Assembly (NCBI GenBank): GCA_964550795.1
Contig: CAZKBH010000019.1
Span: forward strand, 1-64,000
DNA length: 64,000 nt
Direction of reading: 5' to 3'
Origin: M3007 sp964550795
GTDB taxonomy: Bacteria > Bacteroidota > Bacteroidia > Chitinophagales > Saprospiraceae
In this document: positions 51,566 through 59,291 of the stretch, piece after piece
Numbering within the stretch: the first letter of the stretch is position 1
Layout: the number at the start of each line of letters is the position of its first letter
Notes under the pieces: generated by a model
Seen by the model: the letters and a program-made list of their open reading frames with translations, nothing else
Database searches by the model: none
Told to the model about the DNA's origin: nothing
Made by a program: the position numbers and the translations under genes

Positions 51566-51682
51566 GAAGACCTTCAAGAAGACGAGTACGTGGAACTGAC
51601 GCCTAAGAGCATCCGTTTGCGTAAAGTTTACCTCAAAGAAAATGAGCGTAAAAAGTCTGAGAAGGGCTATTCTGTAGCCTAA
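51566..51682 (+). pseudogene. bipA: Detached C-terminal 38 codons of BipA
   Basis: In-frame continuation of the bipA reading after the TAG at 51563-51565, with the conserved LTPKSIRLRK box. A single base change (for example TTG to TAG, restoring EEALEDL) would rejoin it. Confidence 0.8.
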
Positions 51683-51788
51683 ACTCGAAAATCGCGTACG
51701 GAAAACTCCATTTGGGGGCTCCGTACGCGTTAATTTGACTGCAGCACGTGAAAAAAAAATCAAAATCCTTTCGTTTGTCGGGAAATTT

Positions 51789-51796
51789 TACTTTTG
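51789..51796 (+). promoter_or_regulatory. -7 promoter box (TACTTTTG) of queA
   Basis: A perfect TAnnTTTG match 166 nt before the queA ATG at 51963, which implies a long leader. Confidence 0.5.
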
Positions 51797-51962
51797 CAGC
51801 CGTTTTGGACTGAAAAACAATTTGACATCCATTGGGTTTCATTCCCAAAGCCCTCCTTTTTTCTGAAAAAGTCGTTTTTTACAAAATCAAAACTGTGCAA
51901 TCCGCACCAGGAACGGACCCTTTTGAAATTGAAAATGCCCAAACCGGCCTGACAAACAAACT

Positions 51963-53027
51963 ATGCGTACCAAACTATCCCAGTTCAACTTTGATCTTCC
52001 CACCGAATTGGTGGCCCAATACCCCGCAGAGGAGCGCGACCAAAGCCGCCTCATGGTGCTGCACCGCAAAACGGGTAAAATCGAGCACAAACTTTTTAAA
52101 GACATCCTCGGTTACTTCGGTGAAGGTGACACGATGATCTTTAACAACACGAAGGTTTTCCCGGCAAGACTTTTTGGACAAAAAGAAAAAACGGGCGCTA
52201 AAATCGAGGTGTTTCTGCTCCGCGAACTCAACCACGATGCCCGCCTTTGGGATGTACTGGTAGATCCTGCACGTAAAATCCGGGTGGGCAACAAACTTTA
52301 CTTTGAAGACGAGCACGGCAACGACGCTTTGGTGGCCGAAGTGGTGGACAATACCACTTCGCGTGGGCGTACCATACGGTTTCTTTTCGATGGTACGGAT
52401 GATGATTTCGTCAACGAACTCGTGAAACTCGGCAACACCCCCCTGCCCAAGTACATCGAAAGAGAGCCGGAGGCGATTGACCGCGAGCGCTACCAGACTA
52501 TTTATGCCAAAGAAATGGGTGCAGTGGCAGCCCCAACAGCTGGACTTCACTTCAGCCGTGAGCTGATGAAACGTTTGGAGTTGAAAGGCGTGAATTTCGC
52601 TGAACTTACCCTTCATATTGGCCTCGGCACCTTCCGCAGCATAGATGTGGAAGACCTCTCGAAGCACAAAATGGAGGCCGAATACTTTAAAATCCCGCAG
52701 GCAGCCGCAGATACGGTGAACAAAAGCCTGATGGCCGATAAAAAAGTGTGTGCAGTAGGCACTACCGTCATGCGCTCTATCGAAACGTCTGTGAGCGCCG
52801 AGCGCATGCTCAAACAGGTGGAAGGCTGGACCAACAAGTTCATCTACCCGCCCTACGAATTCAGCATTGCCAATTGCATGGTTACCAATTTCCACCTTCC
52901 AAAATCAAGCCTGCTCATCATGATTTCGGCTTTTGGTGGGTTTGATCTTGTCATGGAGGCTTATCACCAGGCCGTAAAAGAGAAATATCGCTTTTACAGC
53001 TACGGCGATGCGATGCTGATTCTTTGA
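51963..53027 (+). CDS. queA: tRNA preQ1(34) S-adenosylmethionine ribosyltransferase-isomerase QueA
   Basis: 354 aa, full length. QueA transfers the ribosyl moiety of SAM to preQ1 in tRNA to form epoxyqueuosine. Family blocks: FNFDLPTELVAQYPAEERDQ, FNNTKVFPARLFGQK, PLPKYIEREPEAIDRERYQT, GAVAAPTAGLHFS, LTLHIGLGTFRSI and TNFHLPKSSLLIMISAF. No other queuosine gene is adjacent. Separate promoter, plus strand. Confidence 0.95.
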   Translation: MRTKLSQFNFDLPTELVAQYPAEERDQSRLMVLHRKTGKIEHKLFKDILGYFGEGDTMIFNNTKVFPARLFGQKEKTGAKIEVFLLRELNHDARLWDVLVDPARKIRVGNKLYFEDEHGNDALVAEVVDNTTSRGRTIRFLFDGTDDDFVNELVKLGNTPLPKYIEREPEAIDRERYQTIYAKEMGAVAAPTAGLHFSRELMKRLELKGVNFAELTLHIGLGTFRSIDVEDLSKHKMEAEYFKIPQAAADTVNKSLMADKKVCAVGTTVMRSIETSVSAERMLKQVEGWTNKFIYPPYEFSIANCMVTNFHLPKSSLLIMISAFGGFDLVMEAYHQAVKEKYRFYSYGDAMLIL

Positions 53028-53128
53028 TTTGGGTGTTTTGGGGCTGAAAATGATGTAACTTGTTTTCAGGTCCAAATGGCTCAATATCCAATTCTCCCAA
53101 TTTTTAAAAACAACAGAACCAACCGCTT

Positions 53129-53350
53129 ATGTATTGGACACTCGAACTGGCCTCCTATCTTGAAGAGGCTCCGTGGCCAGCCTCTAAAGATGAACTGATT
53201 GATTACGCCATTCGCTCCGGCTCCCCTGCCGAGGTCATCGAAAATCTGGAAGAACTCGACGACGATGGCGAATTGTACGAAGGCATCGAAGATATTTGGC
53301 CGGATTACCCGCGCCACGACGACTTCTTTTTCAACGAGGACGAGTATTGA
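53129..53350 (+). CDS. DUF2795-type small acidic protein
   Basis: 73 aa, acidic (LEELDDDGELYEGIEDIWPD). The pattern LASYLEEAPWPASKDELIDY, then AIRSGSPAEVIENLEEL, and the ending FFFNEDEY are the strongly conserved features of a short Bacteroidota DUF2795-type protein. No known function. A hairpin (53397-53426) follows the gene. Confidence 0.85.
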   Translation: MYWTLELASYLEEAPWPASKDELIDYAIRSGSPAEVIENLEELDDDGELYEGIEDIWPDYPRHDDFFFNEDEY

Positions 53351-53396
53351 GGGCCTTGTAAGCCCTTCTTTACGTTGATTTTAGGTCAAAAATAAG

Positions 53397-53429
53397 AGGC
53401 CGATTCTGCTCATGCGGAATCGGCCTTTG
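53397..53429 (+). terminator. Terminator-like hairpin
   Basis: AGGCCGATTC (53397-53406) pairs with GAATCGGCCT (53417-53426), followed by a short TTTG. It lies 46 nt after the DUF2795 stop. Confidence 0.6.
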
Positions 53430-53493
53430 TGTATTATGCCTTAGGGATGGTTTTTCGTAAAGCATTAAAATAGGCTCTGCGGGTACGTTCCTA

Positions 53494-53619
53494 CGCTAGC
53501 GCGAAGCTGACACCATACCAAGCCCAACGCACGCTGGCGCGATGGCTTCAGCCTCGTGCCGAGTATTCTCGCCGGCTGTGCCGGCAAACGAAAAGTGGAT
53601 CACATCGATTTAAGGTGGG
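53494..53619 (+). repeat. 126-bp direct repeat, copy 1
   Basis: Nearly identical over its length to 54728-54853; I see differences at only a few positions. It begins CGCTAGCGCGAAGCTGACAC, contains a GCCGGCTGTGCCGGC hairpin, and ends AAGGTGGG. The two copies bracket the outer-membrane protein gene at 53763-54329. Confidence 0.75.
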
Positions 53620-53762
53620 GTGAATAATGATTGCGTTCTCGTCACACGCAACATTTCCGATTTTTCAGGATTGCCTGACCTGGCTATTTTGAACCCGTTC
53701 CAGCAAATGCGCAGCGTATTCAGCAAATGGCCGTTATTGCAGTTCACTAAACTTACCTTTTT

Positions 53763-54329
53763 ATGAATTTCAAACGCTCAACCCTTTTTGTTTTCGTGGT
53801 TCTTTTGTCAACTAATTCCCTTTCTGCTCAGGACGCAAAACCCCTCCGTGAAGTCGGGCTCCAATTTAGCAGCTTGGATTTTGATGGCAGCAGTGGATTT
53901 AGTGCTTTTTTCAAGAAGCAGAAAGCGGAAAATGTGTATCGCAGAATTCGATTCTTTTCAGGAAGCGTAGGTTTTGGAATCGTGCAAGAGGAATTCAACT
54001 TCGATATTTCAGCGGGAATAGCGATTGGACGCGAAAAGCGCAAAAGTCTTGATTCGAAGTTGGTCTTTTATCAGGGACCAGAATTTGCCATGCGATTAAA
54101 TGTTGCATCGTTTCTAGAAGTACAGTCCCAAGTCTCCATTGTGCCCTCCTTTGGCTGGGTTTTAGGCTTGCAGCATAGTTTCAACGACCGTTGGGCTGTC
54201 AATTTGGAAACAATACCCAGTGCATCCATCTCCTTTTATGCTAACACAAACAACGAGGATAGTCGCGCTTTGAATTTCGGCGCAGGTATCAGCAATGCAG
54301 TCTCTATTGGATTGGTGCGCAAGTTCTAA
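53763..54329 (+). CDS. Exported outer-membrane beta-barrel-like protein
   Basis: 188 aa. Signal peptide (NFKRSTLFVFVVLLSTNSLSA), then amphipathic strands ending SIGLVRKF with C-terminal Phe, as in small OmpA/OmpW-like barrels. No domain match is recognised. It is bracketed by the 126-bp direct repeats and followed by a palindrome cluster, suggesting that the segment could be an acquired or mobile cassette. Function unknown. Confidence 0.65.
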   Translation: MNFKRSTLFVFVVLLSTNSLSAQDAKPLREVGLQFSSLDFDGSSGFSAFFKKQKAENVYRRIRFFSGSVGFGIVQEEFNFDISAGIAIGREKRKSLDSKLVFYQGPEFAMRLNVASFLEVQSQVSIVPSFGWVLGLQHSFNDRWAVNLETIPSASISFYANTNNEDSRALNFGAGISNAVSIGLVRKF

Positions 54330-54380
54330 TACAGTAAAATTACTGACATATTGGTGGCACAATTTGAAGTTGTGCCATTC

Positions 54381-54642
54381 GCTGGCGCACGGTCTGCTGC
54401 TGGCGCATGGTTCTGCTGCTGGCGCACGGCTCTGCCGTGTGCCCACTATCTGGTCGGTTCCGCCGACCGACTTGTCGGCAGAGCCGACGGAATAATAGGC
54501 ACACGGCAGAGCCGTGCCCCAGCGTATGCCGTTCCCCAGCGTTTGCCATACGGCAGCGTGTGGACGTGCACCAGCGTGTGCCCCACGCCAGCAGCGAGCC
54601 GAAAAGCAAGCGGCCGATTCCACCAGGTGAAATCGGCCGCTT
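54381..54642. repeat. Palindrome cluster related to 24359-24465
   Basis: Partial units GCTGGCGCACGG and GCTGGCGCATGG (54381-54417) precede a full nested palindrome with outer arms 54418-54443 and 54498-54523 and an inner GTCGG stem. More degenerate pieces follow, and a perfect 12-bp hairpin (AAGCGGCCGATT, 54608-54619 with 54631-54642) closes the cluster. No ORF is credible here. Confidence 0.7.
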
Positions 54643-54727
54643 CAATATTTCCTAACTGCTTGAAAATCAGTTCTTATTCGTCACCTTCAAATAATTCTCC
54701 AAGGCTACTGCGATGGAAGGCGCCCTC

Positions 54728-54853
54728 CGCTAGCGCGAAGCTGACACCATACCAAGCCCAACGCACGCTGGCGCGTTGGCTTCAGCCTCGTGCCGAGTAT
54801 TCCCGCCGGCTGTGCCGGCAAACGAAAAGTGGATCACATCCATTCAAGGTGGG
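54728..54853 (+). repeat. 126-bp direct repeat, copy 2
   Basis: Second copy of 53494-53619 in the same orientation, 1.2 kb apart start to start. Degenerate GTCGG/CGACG hairpin pieces related to the palindrome cluster follow to ~54960. Confidence 0.75.
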
Positions 54854-55137
54854 ATAAATTACAAGGGTGGAGGCTCTAAAATCTGTACCCTAGTGTCGGC
54901 AAAGCCGACGGGAATAATAGGTCACGACGTTGAAACGTCGCGCCAGCGTGGGTTGGGATTGGGTAGCTCCGGTGAGGGATTTTAAAACAGTTTCTTAGTA
55001 TCGGACATCCCGTCCGGCCTTTCATTCGTCGAAACTTTCTTTGCCTAATCCAACCATCCATGCAACTTCGAGCGTCCTGCACTTGTCCATGAATTTTATC
55101 CGATTTACGGACACCTTTTCATCATTATTATTTGTCT

Positions 55138-56961
55138 ATGAAAACAAACTATATCCTCGTTTTGCTGACTGCTGCGCTGCTCAGCCCGCCGTTGGCATCA
55201 TCCCTCATCGCTCAGCAAAAAAGCACCAAAAAGGTTGTTATTAACAAACGCACCATTGACGCAGATGGTTCGGAGAGTTCTGAAACCATCGTAAAAAAAG
55301 GCGCTTCCGCTGAAAATTTCGATGTGGAGCAATACCTCGAAGCAAACCGTGCGGAAAACACACAAGTGGAAGTTAAAGTAACGGACGGAGAAGAAGAGCG
55401 AACCGTCGTTTTTAGAGGCTCAAAATCCAAGCGAAATCCCAGCAACCCCAAAAACTCCGGTTATGAGGGTTATGAGGGGGAGGGGGACGAGGGGCTTGAA
55501 GGGGACGAGGGGTATGAGGGGTATGAAGGTTATGAGGGTTATGGAGGGTATCAAGGTGCCGAAAGCACCCAATCCCTGACCGAAAAAAGTGCGTTTTTAG
55601 GCGTGGAAGCAGACTCCGACGAACGAGCCGACGAGCCAGGATTGGTGGTTCAAGTAGTCCGTGGCGCTGCCGCCGACCTCGCAGGACTTCGCCATAATGA
55701 CAAAATCATGCGCATCAATGCTACTCCGGTGAATCAATGGAGTGATCTCACCAAATTTATGCGCACTGCCAAAGCGGGCGATCAAGTTCGGATTGAATAC
55801 GAGCGCAATGGGAAACCCAACACCATTCAGGTTAAGTTGAGCACCAAAGCTGTGCTAAACAACAATACCTCCTGCGAGCCAAAGGGCTTTTTGGGCGTTT
55901 CTGATAATGAAAGCAGCCGAGAAAAAGACAAGCCGGGTGTCGCAGTAAATGTAACCAAAGGCTCCGCAGCCGAACTGGCCGGCCTGCGCAATGGCGATGT
56001 CATTTTTCAATTAGAAGACACTCCGATTTCCGATTATGAAGATATCAGCGATTTCATGGCCTACACCAAACCAGGGGATAAAATCAAGGTCACGTACGAG
56101 CGCAATGGCAAACAAAATCAAGTAGAAGCCCTGCTAACGGAACCGTTGAACACTTGGCGAACCAATATTAGCAATTGGGATATGAGCGCCTGGGATCCGG
56201 AGCAAATGCTGGAAGATGCCCTGGAGAGTGCACCTGGCACCGTAACCGTACAAGAAAAAGATGCCTGTTTGGGTGTTTTTTCAGATGCTTTTTCCGAAGG
56301 AAGTCTCGTAGGTTCGCGTATCAATGGTTTCACGGATGAATCGGCGGCCCGCGAAGTAAACATGGAAGCAGGTGATATCATTACCGCCGTAGATGGGAAG
56401 TCCGTAAAAGGACACGATGATCTTTGGAACGAGATTGCCAGCCACCGCGTAGGCGACGAAATAACGGTGGAATACCTGCGTAAAGGAAAGCCAAGAACGG
56501 CAACCATTACGCTTAAACCTTGCAGAACCAACAGCAGCCGCGTGGAAGTACTAGACGGCGACGGCGAGCAGGTGCGCAATTTTACCTCCTGGAATTGGAA
56601 TGAATCCGATCAAGCGCAGCTTCGCGAACGGAGCCTGATCACCATCCGTAAAGGAGAAGGGGATTCCCCCAAAGCGGATGCGCCCCCCGGCACACAAGAA
56701 AGAAGTTTGAAACTTGCTGAATTCCGCATATTTCCAAATCCCACGCAAGGCCAGGTTACGGTAGAATTTAAGGGTGACCCTGTGACTACTACGGTGTCCT
56801 TTTTTGACCGTTCTGGACGACAACTTTTCCGGGAAGAACTGAATGCGTTTAACGGCCGATACGGCCAACAGTTTGACCTGTCTGATTATGCAAATGATAC
56901 CATTATCATTCTTATCCAACAGGGAGATAAATCATACTCTGACCAGATGATGGTGAATTGA
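55138..56961 (+). CDS. Secreted triple-PDZ protein with T9SS tail
   Basis: 607 aa from the ATG at 55138; the TTG at 55132 is rejected. A signal peptide (to ~residue 24) is followed by a low-complexity acidic linker (~105-142) of repeated GYEG units, three PDZ domains (~150-235, 250-330, 370-465; each with GAAADLAGLRHNDKI-like or GSAAELAGLRNGDVI-like ligand grooves) and a T9SS type A domain (~525-607, FRIFPNPTQGQVTVEF). No protease domain, so it is a peptide-binding scaffold rather than an HtrA protease. Function unknown. Confidence 0.85.
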   Translation: MKTNYILVLLTAALLSPPLASSLIAQQKSTKKVVINKRTIDADGSESSETIVKKGASAENFDVEQYLEANRAENTQVEVKVTDGEEERTVVFRGSKSKRNPSNPKNSGYEGYEGEGDEGLEGDEGYEGYEGYEGYGGYQGAESTQSLTEKSAFLGVEADSDERADEPGLVVQVVRGAAADLAGLRHNDKIMRINATPVNQWSDLTKFMRTAKAGDQVRIEYERNGKPNTIQVKLSTKAVLNNNTSCEPKGFLGVSDNESSREKDKPGVAVNVTKGSAAELAGLRNGDVIFQLEDTPISDYEDISDFMAYTKPGDKIKVTYERNGKQNQVEALLTEPLNTWRTNISNWDMSAWDPEQMLEDALESAPGTVTVQEKDACLGVFSDAFSEGSLVGSRINGFTDESAAREVNMEAGDIITAVDGKSVKGHDDLWNEIASHRVGDEITVEYLRKGKPRTATITLKPCRTNSSRVEVLDGDGEQVRNFTSWNWNESDQAQLRERSLITIRKGEGDSPKADAPPGTQERSLKLAEFRIFPNPTQGQVTVEFKGDPVTTTVSFFDRSGRQLFREELNAFNGRYGQQFDLSDYANDTIIILIQQGDKSYSDQMMVN

Positions 56962-57016
56962 GGGCACTCAGAGTGATTCGATTTTGACGATTAAGCCGAT
57001 TGATAACCAATGGATT

Positions 57017-57049
57017 ACGTTTACTAAACTTTAAAAGTTTAGTAAACGT
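57017..57049 (+). terminator. Perfect palindrome after the PDZ gene
   Basis: ACGTTTACTAAACTT and its inverse form a 33-nt palindrome ~55 nt after the PDZ gene stop. It probably ends that transcript, although the T-run is internal. Confidence 0.5.
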
Positions 57050-57100
57050 GTTATCCCACTGAGACTATAAACACAAAAGCATCCTATTCTTAGTATTAAC

Positions 57101-57156
57101 CTTCTTTTTTAAATCGGCTGCTACACAAGGTGTGTGGGCGGCCGATTTTGTTTTTT
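57101..57156 (+). terminator. Duplicated terminator, copy 1
   Basis: AAATCGGCTGC (57111-57121) pairs with GCGGCCGATTT (57138-57148) around a TACACAAGGTGTGTGG loop, followed by TTGTTTTTT. An almost identical sequence, including the CTTCTTTTTT lead, lies at 59081-59140. Confidence 0.8.
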
Positions 57157-57300
57157 CTTACCCAGACTTTTCCGCCTCGCCAGGTCTTCCCGCCTCCTTA
57201 CCCCAAAATCCGAAGACCCAGGCGCGGAGGTTTGGCATCAGTTTCTAACAGGATAAGGACTGAAGCCATCGCGACAGCATGCGTTTGGCTTGTTATTTTG

Positions 57301-57333
57301 TTGCTTCGCGCAAGCGGGACTTAGGTAGCTTTG
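57301..57333 (+). promoter_or_regulatory. Promoter (TTG-N22-TAGCTTTG) of the DUF4139 gene
   Basis: The -7 box TAGCTTTG (57326-57333) is preceded by TTG at 57301-57303 with 22-nt spacing. The ATG is at 57374. Confidence 0.55.
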
Positions 57334-57373
57334 CGCTAGTCGCCTTGAAATTCATTCACTACCTATATTTATC

Positions 57374-58951
57374 ATGCGAAACACCATCTTACTACTGTTT
57401 TTGTTCGCTGCATTTCTCCTGAATGCCCAATCTATCCCCGTACGCACGGTTACTGTTTTCAAAAACGGCAAGGCCATGGTGGAACGCAGCGGCAAGATTC
57501 CGGTCGAAAACCGCCGCTATACCACCCGCACGCTTCCACCCGCACTTTTCGGAACCTATTGGGCTTCCTCTGGAGATTTGATGCGGGTATTTACGGCCGC
57601 AGACAGCCTCGAAACGCCCTTGATGAAAACCATGCCGATTGACCTGCTCGAGAAAAACAAGGATCAGCCGGTAAGGATCTGGATGAGTTCCGTCGCCAAC
57701 CAACCCCTGGAAATACAGGAAGGCAGGTTTGTGCGCCGGTTTCCCAATTCTGCCCAATCCAGAAACTACGATTCTTTTTTGTTTCAAACAACCGACGGAC
57801 GGTTTCTGTATCTCCAGGCTGCTCTAATCAACCGGATAGAATTCAAGAACGAACCGACCATCGCTAGCGCCGTTTTGAAGAAAGCATCTTCACGGCTGGA
57901 ATTGAGTTTTAACTCCGACAAAAAGGAGCAGAACATAGACCTGTTGTACCTGAGCGACAGCATTGGTTGGACGCCCGTTTACCGCCTCGAACTGACAGGC
58001 CCGACTAAAGGCCGCTTGTCGCTGCGCGCCGAGATCGTCAACAATTCCGAAGACTTGGGTGATGCGGAATTGCGCCTTGCGGTAGGCATTCCCAACTTCG
58101 AGTTCGCCGACCAAAAATCACTGCTTTTTAATTTCCCGGTATTTCAATACCAATCTTACTATCGAAACAACGGGCAGTTTTTGTCCAACGCCCTGTCAAG
58201 TCAATCAGTGATGGGTGAAGTTGAGATTAGTCCACGGAATGTCTCCGCAGGACCGGATCAAAACTCGAGCGCGGAAGACTTTTTCTTCTATTCCGTCCGG
58301 CCAGGCCCTTTCCCCAAATTCAGCCGCTTTCAGGTGCCGGTACTGGAAGAAGCTGTGGAAACAAATCACTATTTTGATTGCACCCTCATCAAAGCCACCC
58401 CCGATATGCTCCGGAACTATACCGCTTACGCCTCCTATAGCGACCAGCGCAAGCCGGACGAGGCCTACCGGGTAGATCATTTCGTGGAATTCAAAAACAA
58501 GAGCCAGCAGCCCTGGACGACCGGAGTCGCCAACCTCCTTTCAGAAAACAAAAACGGACTCCAGCCGCTGAGCCAGAGCCTGCTGCCCTACACTGCGCCC
58601 GGCGCCCAATGCAAAGTGTTGGTGGCCCAGGTGCCTGACCTCAAGGTAAACCACACGGAGGCCGTCACCGAACGCCGTGAAAATCAGGCCGAGTTCTTTC
58701 TTAAGAAATACGACGTGGCAAAAGTGGAAGGTAGAGTGAAAGTCGCCAACTACAAATCCGAGCCTGCGACCATCAGGATACACCGTAGCATCGTCGGGAA
58801 GCCGCTCAGTTCGGAGCAGGAGTGGAAAAAACAGGAGGAAAATGCCTACCTCTGGGTAAATTCTTCCTTCGAGGTGGAATGGGAGATCACCTTAAAACCC
58901 GGAGAAGAGCGAAGCTGGAAGTATTCGTATGAGGTACTGGTGGACTGGTGA
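57374..58951 (+). CDS. Exported DUF4139-domain protein
   Basis: 525 aa. Signal peptide (MRNTILLLFLFAAFLLNAQ), an N-terminal mucoidy-inhibitor-like beta domain (VRTVTVFKNGKAMVERSGKI), and a long DUF4139 region with blocks IDLLYLSDSIGWTPVYRLEL, RLSLRAEIVNNSEDLGDAEL and the final EITLKPGEERSWKYSYEVLV. Predicted periplasmic or secreted; biochemical role unknown. The gene is flanked on both sides by copies of the same terminator sequence. Confidence 0.8.
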   Translation: MRNTILLLFLFAAFLLNAQSIPVRTVTVFKNGKAMVERSGKIPVENRRYTTRTLPPALFGTYWASSGDLMRVFTAADSLETPLMKTMPIDLLEKNKDQPVRIWMSSVANQPLEIQEGRFVRRFPNSAQSRNYDSFLFQTTDGRFLYLQAALINRIEFKNEPTIASAVLKKASSRLELSFNSDKKEQNIDLLYLSDSIGWTPVYRLELTGPTKGRLSLRAEIVNNSEDLGDAELRLAVGIPNFEFADQKSLLFNFPVFQYQSYYRNNGQFLSNALSSQSVMGEVEISPRNVSAGPDQNSSAEDFFFYSVRPGPFPKFSRFQVPVLEEAVETNHYFDCTLIKATPDMLRNYTAYASYSDQRKPDEAYRVDHFVEFKNKSQQPWTTGVANLLSENKNGLQPLSQSLLPYTAPGAQCKVLVAQVPDLKVNHTEAVTERRENQAEFFLKKYDVAKVEGRVKVANYKSEPATIRIHRSIVGKPLSSEQEWKKQEENAYLWVNSSFEVEWEITLKPGEERSWKYSYEVLVDW

Positions 58952-59080
58952 GGGAGGCAAATGCTTGGTGCGGTTGCTTATTATTGATTAGCCACACCAT
59001 GTTTACACTTTTAATTGGCGGATTTCGGTCATGTTGGAACCAAAATGGTATTATGCACTCCTAAACAAACTTCTATAAAT

Positions 59081-59140
59081 CCTTCTTTTTTAAATCGGCT
59101 GCTACACAAGGTGTGTGGGCAGCCGATTTTATTTTTTACC
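59081..59140 (+). terminator. Duplicated terminator, copy 2
   Basis: Same sequence as 57101-57156 with an A for G in two places: AAATCGGCTGC-loop-GCAGCCGATTT, then ATTTTTT. It ends the DUF4139 transcript. Confidence 0.85.
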
Positions 59141-59291
59141 CATCCTTTTGCTAAGTATTTCCGTCCTGTATAGGACGCATTGATGGTTAATTTTGTCCGT
59201 TCACACAATTGCCTTTTGGGTTTGAACGATGCTGCTTACATTGGTCGCAAGATTCGCACGCTTCAAACCAAATCAACAAAATATTTACAAA

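Noticed and set aside
50363..51763. A 466-aa minus-strand frame opposite bipA
   Set aside because: Shadow of bipA caused by codon bias; it has no recognisable motif.
51975..52895. A 306-aa minus-strand frame opposite queA
   Set aside because: Shadow of queA, without domain features.
54162..54857. Overlapping frames on both strands in the palindrome cluster
   Set aside because: They are translations of inverted GC-rich repeats, with no homology and conflicting strands.
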